The position numbers and the translations under genes are program-made. This document shows positions 34,415 through 44,591 of a stretch of DNA of 64,000 nucleotides, in pieces. A model generated the notes under the pieces. It worked only from the letters and a program-made list of their open reading frames with translations, ran no database searches and was not told the origin of the DNA. Each line of letters begins with the position of its first letter. Within the stretch, counting starts at the first letter, position 1. This DNA comes from Chitinophaga arvensicola (GTDB lineage: Bacteria; Bacteroidota; Bacteroidia; Chitinophagales; Chitinophagaceae): contig NZ_FOJG01000001.1 of the NCBI RefSeq assembly GCF_900110835.1, forward strand, positions 1,561,022 through 1,625,021. The letters are read 5' to 3'.

Positions 34415-35002
34415 GTGCAATTAAATAGTGAACCAGATTTACTATTCAGGGTGTCGCAAGGCGATGAGGCTGCATTCGCGCAGTTGTTTCATACCTATCA
34501 GCATCGCCTGGGTGCTTTTGTGATGCAGTTGACCGGCTCCCGGGCACTGGCAGAGGAAATTGTACAGGAGATCTTTATCCGTATCTGGGAGAAGCGGGAG
34601 AAGCTGAGCCAGGTGGAGCATTTTCATTCGTACCTGTATGCAGTGGCCCGGAACTACAGTATATCCTTCCTTAAGAAGCTGGGCCGGGAACTGGCGCAGA
34701 AGCAGGCCTGGGAAATAAGTGTAGCAGATACGCAGGACCAGGAAGAAGATGCGGTTCTTAAAAACTACCGCCGTATTATAGACCAGGCTATTTCGGAGTT
34801 ACCTGCGCAACGGCAGAAAGTGTATCTGTTAAGCCGGGACGAAGGTTTGCGGCAGGCGGAAATAGCTGAGCGGATGGCCATCTCCCTGGAAACCGTAAAA
34901 AAGCATATGGTACTGGCACTTCGTTCTATCCGGAGCTACGCCATGGCGCACCCGGAAATCAATGTATTATTGCTGATTTTAAGTCATCCTTTCCGGGGCT
35001 AA
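34415..35002 (+). CDS. FecI-like ECF sigma factor (locus 2)
   Basis: I prefer the GTG at 34415 (VQLNSEPDLLFRVSQGDEAA) because sigma factors of this class begin about there and a promoter-like TATCTTTA lies at 34346-34353. An ATG at 34295 in the same frame would add 40 atypical residues. Region 2 (FAQLFHTYQHRLGAFVMQLT, ALAEEIVQEIFIRIWEKRE) and region 4 (LPAQRQKVYLLSRDEGLRQA, EIAERMAISLETVKKHMVLA) are clear. It heads a colinear sigma-FecR-SusC-SusD set and should drive the SusC/SusD genes after relief from FecR. Confidence 0.92.
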   Translation: MQLNSEPDLLFRVSQGDEAAFAQLFHTYQHRLGAFVMQLTGSRALAEEIVQEIFIRIWEKREKLSQVEHFHSYLYAVARNYSISFLKKLGRELAQKQAWEISVADTQDQEEDAVLKNYRRIIDQAISELPAQRQKVYLLSRDEGLRQAEIAERMAISLETVKKHMVLALRSIRSYAMAHPEINVLLLILSHPFRG

Positions 35003-35074
35003 AAAAAATTTTTCTTCCCCATTACCTCTTTTTTTACTTCCTGCTGTCTTAATAGGTAGAATCAATCTATACCG

Positions 35075-36220
35075 ATGGATAATACCAGGTTGCGTTACTT
35101 ATTAAGCCAATATGCCAACAAGATGCTCACAGCTCCGGAACAGTCCGAGTTAAGTGACTTTTTGAATGCGGCAGATAACCAGACGCAACTGGAGTTATTG
35201 ATAGAAGAAGCCTGGATACAATCCGGAGAGGAGGCGGATCCCACCTTTCCCTTACCCGAACTGAAGCCCGAACCGGTGGTGATGAAGCCGGTATATCGTC
35301 AGCGTTGGGCAGCAGCGGTGTTATTGCTGATTGTTGCCGGGGGCGCCTGGCTGTTAGCTACCAGGGAGCGCAAAACGAGCAAGGTAGCGGGTCCGGTGAC
35401 CGAAAATAAAAAAGAAGATGTAGCGCCGGGTGGCAACAAAGCGATGCTTACCCTGGCCGATGGGAATACTATTGCACTGGACAGTAATCTAAATGGAGCG
35501 CTGACCCCACAAGGGAATGCGAGTCTGCATGCGAGTCCGGGTTTGCTGAAATATGATCCGGGGCATCCTTCTGTGAACAGTGGCGTAGCTTATAATGTAC
35601 TGAGAACACCCAAAGGGGGGCAATACCGGCTGGAATTGCCGGATGGGTCCCGGGTGTGGCTGAATGCCGCTTCTTCTCTGAAATTTCCCACGGCTTTTGT
35701 AGGCAAGGAACGCCGGGTGGAGTTGAATGGCGAAGCTTATTTTGAAGTAGCTAAGAATGCCGGTCAACCTTTTTTTGTATCTGTAAACAAAGCAAATATA
35801 GCTGTACTCGGCACCAGTTTTAATGTAATGGCCTATGCCGATGAAGCGGGCATCAGGACCACTTTACTGGAAGGTGCTGTTAAAGTAACCGGAGGAACAG
35901 CCTCCAGTTTATTAAAACCCGGAGAGCAATCCCTGCTTGAGCCGGACGGTAAAATACAGGTGATAGAGAAGGCAGATATTGATCTGGCTGTTGCCTGGAA
36001 GAATGGGCTGACCTCTTTTAAGAGCGCCGACATCAAAACAATCATGCGACAAGTGGAAAGGTGGTACGATGTAGAGGTAGTATATAACGGAACTATACCG
36101 GCACGCAGTTTTACGGGAGATATTCCCCGGGACGCCAATCTGTCTGAATTATTACGATTACTGGAAATCAGCAAGATCCATTTTAAAATGGAGAATCATA
36201 GGCTGATCGTAATGCCGTAG
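35075..36220 (+). CDS. FecR-family anti-sigma factor (locus 2)
   Basis: This 381-residue protein has a cytoplasmic N-terminus (residues 1-75), one membrane segment at ~77-95 (RWAAAVLLLIVAGGAWLLA) and a periplasmic FecR domain. That domain includes the signature blocks RTPKGGQYRLELPDGSRVWL, NAASSLKFPTAF, VELNGEAYFEV and IAVLGTSFNVMAY. A C-terminal STN-like unit (IKTIMRQVERWYDVEVVYNG) probably meets the receptor. It starts 72 bases after the sigma gene and is the likely inhibitor of that sigma factor. Confidence 0.94.
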   Translation: MDNTRLRYLLSQYANKMLTAPEQSELSDFLNAADNQTQLELLIEEAWIQSGEEADPTFPLPELKPEPVVMKPVYRQRWAAAVLLLIVAGGAWLLATRERKTSKVAGPVTENKKEDVAPGGNKAMLTLADGNTIALDSNLNGALTPQGNASLHASPGLLKYDPGHPSVNSGVAYNVLRTPKGGQYRLELPDGSRVWLNAASSLKFPTAFVGKERRVELNGEAYFEVAKNAGQPFFVSVNKANIAVLGTSFNVMAYADEAGIRTTLLEGAVKVTGGTASSLLKPGEQSLLEPDGKIQVIEKADIDLAVAWKNGLTSFKSADIKTIMRQVERWYDVEVVYNGTIPARSFTGDIPRDANLSELLRLLEISKIHFKMENHRLIVMP

Positions 36221-36305
36221 CGTCTTTTAAGTTTATATCAACCAAATAATAATGCCTAACAATGAACAAGAGTCCCTAATGGAAGTGTAGGAACCGGCAT
36301 AAAAA

Positions 36306-36333
36306 ACCAGGAGCGATCTCACCCGCCCCTGGT
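36306..36333 (+). promoter_or_regulatory. Hairpin in the SusC leader (locus 2)
   Basis: ACCAGGAGCG (36306-36315) and CGCCCCTGGT (36324-36333) pair with one A-C mismatch, in the 187-base gap between FecR and SusC. There is no T run, so it is more likely an RNA-structure or processing element than a terminator. Confidence 0.4.
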
Positions 36334-36407
36334 CATAAACGCCTGGGTCAAAGCTGACATCAATGTTACCAGAAATCAGATTATCTAAACCCAAACACTA
36401 CAAATGT

Positions 36408-39400
36408 ATGCAATCTAATTGTCATGCAAAGCCCGTCTATGTACCTGGGCTATTATCAACCATCAAAGATCGTGTCCTGGCTGTCCGTCAAGCAGGCGTC
36501 CATCTGAAGCTAAAAAAACAACTGATTATGCAAATAAAATTAACAGCTATCCTCCTTACGGTAGTTTGTTTGCAGATCAGCGCCAAAACTCTGTCGCAAC
36601 AGATAACCTTATCGCAGAAAAATGCGCCGATTCAGAAGGTGTTTGAAGAAATTAAAAAGCAATCAGGTTATAAATTCTGGTATGAAGATGCCATGCTGAA
36701 AAAAAGTAAGCCGGTAGATATCTCCATTCAGAATGCTTCTCTGGAAGACGTATTGGCGCTGCTTTTCAAGAATCAGCCTTTCAGCTACGAAGTGATCGGT
36801 AAGATCATTGCTGTAAAAGAGAAAGATATAAAACTGGAGAAAGCCATGCCCTTTATCGAGATCCCGGAAGTGGTGATCAGGAAGATAAGCGGGGTGGTAA
36901 AAGATAGCACCGGCGCACCTATACCAGGTGTAACCGTACTCGTGAAAGGTACCAAAACCGGTGCTTCTACCGATGTGCAGGGTCGTTTCAGCCTCGATGC
37001 TCCGGATGAAAATGTAGTACTGATATTCACTTCCGTAGGATTTGATGCGAAAACAGTAAACGTAGGTACCTCTTCTTTCGTGAATGTAACACTCTCAGCT
37101 GCATCCAGCGGATTGAATGAAATGGTGGTAACGGCATTGGGTATCAAACGTCCGAAAGGAACCGTAGGATATGCGATCAGCACCATTAAAGGAGATGAAC
37201 TGACCAAAGCAGGTACTACGATGAACCCTTTCCTGGCGTTATATGGTAAAGCTGCCGGTGTGGGTGTAAATACAGGTGCTGCTGGTCCTCAGGGTGGTAT
37301 CAGGATCAATATCCGTGGTGCTGCCAGTATGAACAACGACCAGAATGTGCGGCCTTTGTTTGTGGTAGATGGTGTGATCTTAAGTGACCGTAAAACAAAG
37401 ATAGGTGGCGACATTGGTCAGGGATTTGATTATGGCGCCGGTATCAACGACATTAACCCGGATGATATCGAGTCAATCGACATCCTCAAAGGTGCAAAAG
37501 CAACCGTATTATACGGTAGTGATGCGGCAAACGGTGTAATGCTCATTACCACCAAGAGTGGCCGTAATGCCAAAGGATTTGGTATGACAGGTAACCTGCA
37601 GTACAGCGTGGAACAACCGGTATCTTACCTGAAGCTCCAGACAAAATATGGCCTTGGTGATAACCTGTATGATACTACCTATGCTACCATCAACGGTGTA
37701 AAAACCAGGCTGCTTCCAAACAAGCGTTTTAGCTTCGGTCCTGCTTTTGACGGTGCAGATGTGATGTTCTACGATAGCTCTATAGTAAAGAATTCCCCGC
37801 ACGCCGGCAACTTCCTGTCGCTGTTCCGTAATGGTCATTCCAGTACTGCGAACGTAGCTATCGCAGGTAGCAACGAAAAAGGTAGCATGCGTGCTTCTTA
37901 TACCAACTACAACTACCAGGATATTGCTGCAGAAAATGGTTGGCAGAAGAGAAACTCCTTTAGTTTCAACGGAACTTACAAGGCATCTGAACTGGCTTCC
38001 TTTGAAGTAATTTCCAATATCTACAATATCACCACGCAGAATCGCCGTTCCCAGAACGATGGTCCTGTAGCTTGGGGATACCCGGTAGATTACGACTACG
38101 ATAAAATTTATCCTTACTATACAGATGCTACGGGCTACCAGCGGGATCTTTCCAATGCAAGGGTATCCGATGCATTTACCAGACTGGGTAGTTATATCTG
38201 GAACCAGAAGAATAACCGTTACAAGGATGATAAAGTGCATATGATCACTTCTGCCAAAGTAACGCTGAACTTTACCAAGAATCTCTTCCTCGTAGGACAG
38301 GCAGGTCTGGATTACGATAATACCAATTATACGACAGAACAAAGCGTAACGAGGATTATTCCTACGGTACAGGGTGGATCTTTCGGCGTAGCCAAAGAAA
38401 ATTCTACTACCCAGACTTACCAGGCGTTGCTGAACTATAGCAAAAACTTCATGAACAACGATTTGCGGTTGTTTGCATTTGGAGGTGGTGTATATCGTCT
38501 GCGTACAGTTGATTACCTGGGAACCAATACTGTTGGCGGTCTTACTTTCCCTGACTGGTACTCTTTCGCTAACCAGCTGGGTACACCCAATGCAGATAAT
38601 GCTTATCTGCTGAGAAACTATACCCGTGGATCCGATGTATTGTACAGTATGCTGGCATCTGTGGCCTTGTCATGGAAGAACGAAGTGACCCTGGAAGTGC
38701 AGGGAAGACAGGACTGGAACTCTACCCTCCCTCCGGAAAATAACAAGTACTTCTATCCTGGTGCGGCTGTTACCTGGAACTATACCGAGCGTTTTGCTAT
38801 TCCTGCTGTTAACAGCGGACAGCTGAGAGTATCCTGGGCAGATGTGGGTAACGGTACTTCCCGTTATTTCTCCAACAGTCTTTACGGATATAACCGTATT
38901 CCGGGTACCGGCGCTAACTCCGTTTCCCCTCCGGGAAACCTGTTGCCAGGTGCATTGAAACCAGAGCGTAAAAGAGAATTTGAAGTAGGTGTGAATAACA
39001 CTTTCCTGCCACAGGACAGAATCACCCTGGACTTCTCCTTCTATACCAATCACCGTTACAATCAGATTATCAGCCTGCCGATCTCCTCTGCTTCCAGCTC
39101 CACTGGTCTGACCGTGAATGCCGGCGATGTGAAAGCGTGGGGCTTTGAACTGGCTTTAACCGGTGCTCCGCTGGTAGGTAAAAACTATCGCTGGAACCTG
39201 ACGCTGAATGCTGCAAAACAGGCTTCCAAAGTAATTTCCCTCTATCCGGGAGTTATCTACAATCCTTTCCAGAACCTGATCAATGGTTCAGCTGTGGCGA
39301 TCCATGCTGACCAGGGACAGCCTTACGGAGAAATCATCACCTACGATTACAAACGCGACGAAGCGGGTAACAAAGTGGTTAACAACAATGGTATCTATGT

Positions 39401-40082
39401 GCTGGACGATCAGAAAACGATATCAGCAGGTAATGTAATGCCTAAATTATATGGTGGTTTCATTTCCGATTTCCAGTATAAGAACTTCAACTTCCGTATC
39501 GGTCTGGATTATAAATATGGTGGTACCATCTTCTCTTACACCAACAACCGTTTAACAGGTGTGGGTCAGCTGGAAAATACCATGAAGTACCGTGATGAAG
39601 AAAATGGCGGCTTGGCTTATTATATCAATGCAAACAACCAGAACGTTCCATGGCAGCATGGACAGGCTGCACCAGCCGGATCTAAAGATGGTAAAGTATA
39701 CCATGATGGTCTGATCCTTCCTGGCGTTAAACTGGATGACAATGGTAAATATGTACCAAACGACATCATGACCAGCGCTTCTTCTTACTACAGCAGTTAT
39801 GCAAATGACCTGGCTACCTCTTTCCCGCCAGACCGTTTGTTTGAAAATAACTACATCAAAGTAAGGGAAGTTGCTCTTTCCTATACATTACCAGCATCTA
39901 TGGCTAAAAAAATCAAGATGCAACGGTTAACCGTTACAGCGGCTGCCCGTAACCTTTTCTACCTGTACAAATCCATCCCCAATATTGATCCGGAAGGAGC
40001 ACTGGGCGCCGATGTATTCGTAGAGAATACCATCTATCCAACACAGCGGACTTATTCCCTGGGATTAAACGTGGCTTTCTAA
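36408..40082 (+). CDS. SusC/RagA TonB-dependent receptor with STN domain (locus 2)
   Basis: The start at 36408 (MQSNCHAKPVYVPG) is typical of Chitinophaga SusC proteins; an ATG at 36363 in the same frame is possible. A signal-peptide-like segment lies at ~41-63 (MQIKLTAILLTVVCLQISAK). The STN domain follows at ~64-137 (APIQKVFEEIKKQSGYKFWY), then a carboxypeptidase-regulatory-like domain at ~155-230 (GVTVLVKGTKTGASTDVQGR). The plug begins LNEMVVTALGIKRPKGTVGY, and the barrel ends YSLGLNVAF. It imports a large substrate with its SusD partner and can signal through FecR. Confidence 0.95.
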   Translation: MQSNCHAKPVYVPGLLSTIKDRVLAVRQAGVHLKLKKQLIMQIKLTAILLTVVCLQISAKTLSQQITLSQKNAPIQKVFEEIKKQSGYKFWYEDAMLKKSKPVDISIQNASLEDVLALLFKNQPFSYEVIGKIIAVKEKDIKLEKAMPFIEIPEVVIRKISGVVKDSTGAPIPGVTVLVKGTKTGASTDVQGRFSLDAPDENVVLIFTSVGFDAKTVNVGTSSFVNVTLSAASSGLNEMVVTALGIKRPKGTVGYAISTIKGDELTKAGTTMNPFLALYGKAAGVGVNTGAAGPQGGIRINIRGAASMNNDQNVRPLFVVDGVILSDRKTKIGGDIGQGFDYGAGINDINPDDIESIDILKGAKATVLYGSDAANGVMLITTKSGRNAKGFGMTGNLQYSVEQPVSYLKLQTKYGLGDNLYDTTYATINGVKTRLLPNKRFSFGPAFDGADVMFYDSSIVKNSPHAGNFLSLFRNGHSSTANVAIAGSNEKGSMRASYTNYNYQDIAAENGWQKRNSFSFNGTYKASELASFEVISNIYNITTQNRRSQNDGPVAWGYPVDYDYDKIYPYYTDATGYQRDLSNARVSDAFTRLGSYIWNQKNNRYKDDKVHMITSAKVTLNFTKNLFLVGQAGLDYDNTNYTTEQSVTRIIPTVQGGSFGVAKENSTTQTYQALLNYSKNFMNNDLRLFAFGGGVYRLRTVDYLGTNTVGGLTFPDWYSFANQLGTPNADNAYLLRNYTRGSDVLYSMLASVALSWKNEVTLEVQGRQDWNSTLPPENNKYFYPGAAVTWNYTERFAIPAVNSGQLRVSWADVGNGTSRYFSNSLYGYNRIPGTGANSVSPPGNLLPGALKPERKREFEVGVNNTFLPQDRITLDFSFYTNHRYNQIISLPISSASSSTGLTVNAGDVKAWGFELALTGAPLVGKNYRWNLTLNAAKQASKVISLYPGVIYNPFQNLINGSAVAIHADQGQPYGEIITYDYKRDEAGNKVVNNNGIYVLDDQKTISAGNVMPKLYGGFISDFQYKNFNFRIGLDYKYGGTIFSYTNNRLTGVGQLENTMKYRDEENGGLAYYINANNQNVPWQHGQAAPAGSKDGKVYHDGLILPGVKLDDNGKYVPNDIMTSASSYYSSYANDLATSFPPDRLFENNYIKVREVALSYTLPASMAKKIKMQRLTVTAAARNLFYLYKSIPNIDPEGALGADVFVENTIYPTQRTYSLGLNVAF

Positions 40083-41854
40083 TGTATAAACTGAAAAAAA
40101 TGAAAAAAGCTTATTTATATACATTGCTGCTGTCAGCGTCATTGTTCGGCGGCTGTAAAAAGGACTTGTCTGACCGTTACTATGACAAAGACAAGCTTAC
40201 CAGCGGTGGCGGTACAGATGTGGTACCGGGTTTATTCACACAGCTGGTTACCAATAACAAAATTTTCGCGCAGGATTATGGCGAATGGTATTACCTGCTC
40301 AACGGCGGTACCAGTATCACCGGCTATGCGCAAATAGCACAGCGTTATGTATCTTATCGCTATGCCTGGTTCTCCGATTATAATGATCTGACCACTGGTA
40401 ACGGCTTTGATGATTTTCCTATTACCGGACAATCATTTTTCCAAAGCAGCTATACCCGCCTGAAAAACTACGAAGAGCTCACCAATACAGTAGCTGCGCG
40501 TACCGGGCAGGATAAACTGGATGCTGATGTTTACCTGAAACTGGCCAGTTTTGTAAAATGCTATCAAAGCGCCAAACTGGTGGATTTCTTTAACAGCATT
40601 CCTTACTCCGACGCATTTCAGGGTGCCAAAGGTGGCGCACAATACCTGTTTCCTAAATACGACGATCCTAAAACCGTTTACCAGTCTGTAATCGCAGAAA
40701 TTGGTACACTGATCGACGCATTACCAGGCGCTTATTCACAGATGTCGGCCTCCGGTCAGGGTATTTTCAAACAACAGGACCTCATTTTTAACGGAGACGT
40801 TAATAAATGGGTGGCCTTCATGAACTTTACCCGTCTGAAATTGCTGGTAAGAATTGCCGGTGTGGAAGAAGCATATGCCAAGCCGCTCATTCAGGCTGCA
40901 TTAGCCAAGCCATTACCACAAACTGATCAGTACTGGTTCTACTGGTACGACATCGTTCCAACCGGTGGTGGTACCTGGATCCGTGGTGTGTATGAAAATA
41001 CTTTCGCCTCTTTTATTCCTAACATCATCATGAAAAGGCTGAACTACGGTACACCTGCCTATGAAGAAGGAATCGATGATCCACGGCTGCCTGTACTGGC
41101 TATGCCTACCAAATACCTCGATTACCGCGGTGTATCTGCCAATATCGAAGCACAGGAAGCCCTGTACAATAGCGGCGAGAAATATTATCCTTATGCGGAT
41201 AATGTAGTATCTTCTTTTGCACAGAATGCCAAATCAACCTATAACCACGCTACCTTCCACCAGAATGCGAAGATGCCGGTATATATGAGTTCATTGGCCG
41301 AACTGGATCTGCTCCTGGCAGAAATTGCCCTCAAAGGATTAGGTAATACAGGTAAATCTGCCGAAGAGCATATTAAAGATGAAGTAACACACTCCATCGC
41401 TTTCTGGTATAATATTAATCAGCTGAGCAGCTACGCTAAAACCCAGCTGACACCTGCTCAAATGGCGCTGGTATATCCTGCCAGACCATCTGCTGCCGTA
41501 GTAAGCGCATGGGGCGATGTGGTGAAAACCAAATTTACCCTTGCTGCCAGCCAGGATGATAAAATGGAAATTCTGATGCAACAGAAATACCTGCATCTGA
41601 ACCTCTATCAGCCTTACGAACTGTGGACAGAGCTGAGAAGAACCCGTCACCCTAAGCTGGAACCCTTTACCTGGCATACTTCCGTATGGAAACCAATGCC
41701 GGAAAGAGTACGCTACCCAACTATTGAGTTGACCAACAACCCGGACAACTTCAAGAAAGTAGCTCCGGAAAATAATAATACCTCTCCCATTTTCTGGGTA
41801 CCAGCCGCCGCAAAAGGTAAGGTGCCTTACTGGGATAATTATAATTATCAATAG
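40082..41854 (+). CDS. SusD-like nutrient-binding lipoprotein, SusD-like_2 type (locus 2)
   Basis: The ATG at 40082 overlaps the SusC stop by one base (TAATG), which favours translational coupling; the Met at 40100 is an alternative. The lipobox is SLFGGC with the Cys at about residue 25, followed by KKDLSD. The 590-residue product has the SusD-like_2 layout, including VVPGLFTQLVTNNKIFAQDY near the N-terminus, KLVDFFNSIPYSDAFQG and the late AELDLLLAEIALKG block. It is the surface-binding lid of the locus 2 transporter. Substrate unknown, and no carbohydrate enzyme is linked. Confidence 0.94.
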   Translation: MYKLKKMKKAYLYTLLLSASLFGGCKKDLSDRYYDKDKLTSGGGTDVVPGLFTQLVTNNKIFAQDYGEWYYLLNGGTSITGYAQIAQRYVSYRYAWFSDYNDLTTGNGFDDFPITGQSFFQSSYTRLKNYEELTNTVAARTGQDKLDADVYLKLASFVKCYQSAKLVDFFNSIPYSDAFQGAKGGAQYLFPKYDDPKTVYQSVIAEIGTLIDALPGAYSQMSASGQGIFKQQDLIFNGDVNKWVAFMNFTRLKLLVRIAGVEEAYAKPLIQAALAKPLPQTDQYWFYWYDIVPTGGGTWIRGVYENTFASFIPNIIMKRLNYGTPAYEEGIDDPRLPVLAMPTKYLDYRGVSANIEAQEALYNSGEKYYPYADNVVSSFAQNAKSTYNHATFHQNAKMPVYMSSLAELDLLLAEIALKGLGNTGKSAEEHIKDEVTHSIAFWYNINQLSSYAKTQLTPAQMALVYPARPSAAVVSAWGDVVKTKFTLAASQDDKMEILMQQKYLHLNLYQPYELWTELRRTRHPKLEPFTWHTSVWKPMPERVRYPTIELTNNPDNFKKVAPENNNTSPIFWVPAAAKGKVPYWDNYNYQ

Positions 41855-41877
41855 CAGCGAACAGTGGAATATTGCAG

Positions 41878-41908
41878 GAAGCCGTCTCTTATAAAGAGAC
41901 GGCTTCTT
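41878..41908 (+). terminator. Terminator of SusD locus 2
   Basis: GAAGCCGTCTCTT (41878-41890) and AAGAGACGGCTTC (41894-41906) form a perfect 13-bp stem with a 3-base loop, 23 bases after the SusD stop. Confidence 0.85.
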
Positions 41909-41925
41909 CATTTATAGGCATGAAA

Positions 41926-41952
41926 AAAGGATGTCCTTGTGAGACATCCTTT
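41926..41952 (-). terminator. Terminator of the siderophore-type receptor
   Basis: AAAGGATGTC (41926-41935) and GACATCCTTT (41943-41952) form a 10-bp stem, followed on the minus strand by a T run. It lies 22 bases past the stop of the receptor. Confidence 0.75.
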
Positions 41953-41974
41953 CGTTATTTATCTTCCCGTAGTA

Positions 41975-44395
41975 TTAAAATTTAAACGCTACGCTTCCCA
42001 CAAAATTTCTCGGTTTCTGTGGATTTACAGACCAGTAACCGGTATAATACACTTCGTTGGTGATGTTATTCACATTGAAGGATACCCTGAAATGTTTTGC
42101 ATTGTAAAATACACCGGCATTCAGCAGGGCATAACTGGGCAGGTAAAAGACACCTGTTACACTGTTGTCGATCACTTTATACCTGCTGGCATAGTTACCA
42201 CCTGCGCCGATACCGCAGTTTTTCAGCGCGCCGTTTACAAATTTATAGGTAGCCCAGAGATTGGCCAGGTTCTGTGGTCCTTGCCCGCCTGGAGCCCTGC
42301 CTGGCTGACTGTAAAAGTCATCGCCGTTACCTTCCAGTACTTTTGTATGGTTATAGCTGTAACCGGCAATGATGTTCAGTTCCTGTGTAGGATGAGCATT
42401 CAGGTCTATTTCAAATCCACGGCTGCCGAATTTACCACCCTGGGTAGAGTTCATCGGGTTTTTGCTGTCGGGGATTACTTTGTTGCCTACTTTAATATCG
42501 TATATAGATAAGGTTCCGTATAATTTATCTGCAAGGATATCTGTTTTGATACCAAATTCTACCTGGTTGGCGTGTTCCGGTTTGAACGACTGGGTACGTT
42601 CATAAGTTCCTTCTGTGTTATAAACAGAAGAAGGCGCTACATTCAGAAAGGCATTCATATAACTGGCAAAAACGGATACTTTATCAGGTACGATCTGGTA
42701 TACCGCGCCAAATTTAGGCGACAGGGCAAACTGTTGGTAACCCTTGTCATCTTTGGCGTTTTTATCTCCTTTTGAATCGAAGTAATCGGCTCTGAGACTC
42801 AGCATTACAGACAATGCAGGCGTGATATTCAACACATCGGATACATAGGAGCTGTAGATACTGTTGGTAACGTTGGAGTTGTTACCGTCCGTGCCCGCGA
42901 GCAGGCCATATACCGCATCCTTTGTGAGCGGAACGGCCGGGAGTACTTCCTTGGTTTCCGGATTGGTATAATCGGTTACATCACCCTGTGGACTTACGTT
43001 TCTGCCGGTTGCCCAGCCGGAGCCCTGATCCACTACGTTGCGGTGGAAGTAGTCCAGCCCGATCAGCAGGCGGTTACGCAAACCACCGATTTTGAAATCG
43101 CCGTTGAAGTTTTGTTGTATGTCGAAGGTTTTGGTAGTCTGATTTTCGATGTGGAAATCCTGGCCAAACCATTTATCACCCGGGTCCTGGTCCCAGATAT
43201 AAGTATAAACACCGTCGGATTTAGTTCTGCTACCGGAGAAAACGGTCTGGGAAGACCAGTTGCCGGAGAGCTTATACAGCATCTGTGCCTGTACGTTGAT
43301 CCGTGGATTTTTGATGGTGAGTTCGTTGCTGGTGAATGATTCTTTCACATTAAGGTTCAGCTCCTGGATGTTTTTAAAATCGAGCGGAGCTGCGCGGTTG
43401 GTGTGAAAGAACACCGGTGGTACCGCTCTTTTTTCCTGGAGTATTTCTGCCATCACATGAAAGGAGAGACGGTCATTTACTTCATATACAAAAGAAGGTG
43501 CGATGAAAAGATCTTTCCGGAAACCCGCGTTCTGGAAGGAGTTTTCAGAAGTATAGGCTGCGTTCAGCCTCATCGCAATTTTTTTCTTTTTGCTGAGGAG
43601 GGTATTTACATCGGCGGTAACGCGGTTGAGGCCGAAGCTACCGATGCTGTATCCTACTTCTCCACCAAAGCCATAGTAAGGCTTTTTGGTGATGGTGTTG
43701 ATAATACCGCCGTAGCTCACAAAGCTGGCGCCGAAGAGCGTACCGGAAGGGCCTTTCATGACTTGTACTTCTTCCACATCGGCGGGGTCAAGGTTGCCAC
43801 TGGTGATGCCGGGCAGGCCGTTAATGAGAGACGGCTGTGCATCGAATCCACGGAGTGCGAAGTAGGAGGCGCCGTCTCCGGATCTGCCGGTAGACTGCCA
43901 CGTTTGTACAATACCCGGTACATTACGCATTACATCATCGTAGGTGGTAATACCCTGCTGCTTCATGATTTCAGTGGAAACACTGTTATACACCTGCGGA
44001 TTCTCCAGGTTTTTGAGCGGCATTTTAGCGACTACCTTGCTTTCCCGGTTCATGTTGCGGGAAGAAATAGTGATTTCGTTCAACTGGGCAGCGCTTTCGT
44101 TGAGGGTGAAATTTAGTTGCTGCGTTTGTCCGGCAGCCACTGCTACTTCTTTCAGCTGAGTGGCAGAGCCAACGGATGTAATGCGCAGGGTCCAGTTACC
44201 TGGTTTGATATTCCTGATGAGATATTCCCCTTTTTCATTGCTGATGCTACCAAGCCTGGTACGTTCTACCGTTATAGTAACATTAATAGCCGGCTGGCCA
44301 TCACTGGTGGTGACAGTACCACCGATGGTACCGTTCTGGGCGTATACTGCTGCCGAACCGAAGAGGGCGCACAGTATTAATAAGAGTCTGGTCAT
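41975..44395 (-). CDS. TonB-dependent siderophore-type receptor
   Basis: The 806-residue protein has a signal peptide (MTRLLLILCALFGSAAVYAQ), a carboxypeptidase-regulatory-like domain at ~22-105, and a plug at ~115-235 with GITTYDDVMRNVPGIVQTWQ, YFALRGFD and VEEVQVMKGPSGTLFGASFV, the layout of FhuA/FcuA-like siderophore receptors. The 22-strand barrel ends in FVGSVAFKF with the terminal Phe typical of outer-membrane proteins. It should import ferric siderophores or a similar small ligand using TonB. It is a single gene with its own terminator and no linked iron genes. There is no STN domain, so it does not signal through FecR. Confidence 0.92.
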   Translation of the reverse strand: MTRLLLILCALFGSAAVYAQNGTIGGTVTTSDGQPAINVTITVERTRLGSISNEKGEYLIRNIKPGNWTLRITSVGSATQLKEVAVAAGQTQQLNFTLNESAAQLNEITISSRNMNRESKVVAKMPLKNLENPQVYNSVSTEIMKQQGITTYDDVMRNVPGIVQTWQSTGRSGDGASYFALRGFDAQPSLINGLPGITSGNLDPADVEEVQVMKGPSGTLFGASFVSYGGIINTITKKPYYGFGGEVGYSIGSFGLNRVTADVNTLLSKKKKIAMRLNAAYTSENSFQNAGFRKDLFIAPSFVYEVNDRLSFHVMAEILQEKRAVPPVFFHTNRAAPLDFKNIQELNLNVKESFTSNELTIKNPRINVQAQMLYKLSGNWSSQTVFSGSRTKSDGVYTYIWDQDPGDKWFGQDFHIENQTTKTFDIQQNFNGDFKIGGLRNRLLIGLDYFHRNVVDQGSGWATGRNVSPQGDVTDYTNPETKEVLPAVPLTKDAVYGLLAGTDGNNSNVTNSIYSSYVSDVLNITPALSVMLSLRADYFDSKGDKNAKDDKGYQQFALSPKFGAVYQIVPDKVSVFASYMNAFLNVAPSSVYNTEGTYERTQSFKPEHANQVEFGIKTDILADKLYGTLSIYDIKVGNKVIPDSKNPMNSTQGGKFGSRGFEIDLNAHPTQELNIIAGYSYNHTKVLEGNGDDFYSQPGRAPGGQGPQNLANLWATYKFVNGALKNCGIGAGGNYASRYKVIDNSVTGVFYLPSYALLNAGVFYNAKHFRVSFNVNNITNEVYYTGYWSVNPQKPRNFVGSVAFKF

Positions 44396-44591
44396 TTAGA
44401 TTCACTGGTTGATTGAAAACTTCCGCAAAGGTCCGACGACGAAAAGGGAAAAGTTTACGCAATCGGGAAAATTTTTTGCTGGAAGAGCTGTGCCAGCGCA
44501 GGTCTTGCCTGTTTCGGATGACTGTTGAGCCTGCCGTAAAATGTTGATAATGAGTACAACACTTTCCTGGAAGCGGTGTTGGCAGCATTTT

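Noticed and set aside
37509-38342. 277-residue ORF opposite SusC of locus 2
   Set aside because: It lies fully inside the SusC plug and barrel coding region and has no coding character.
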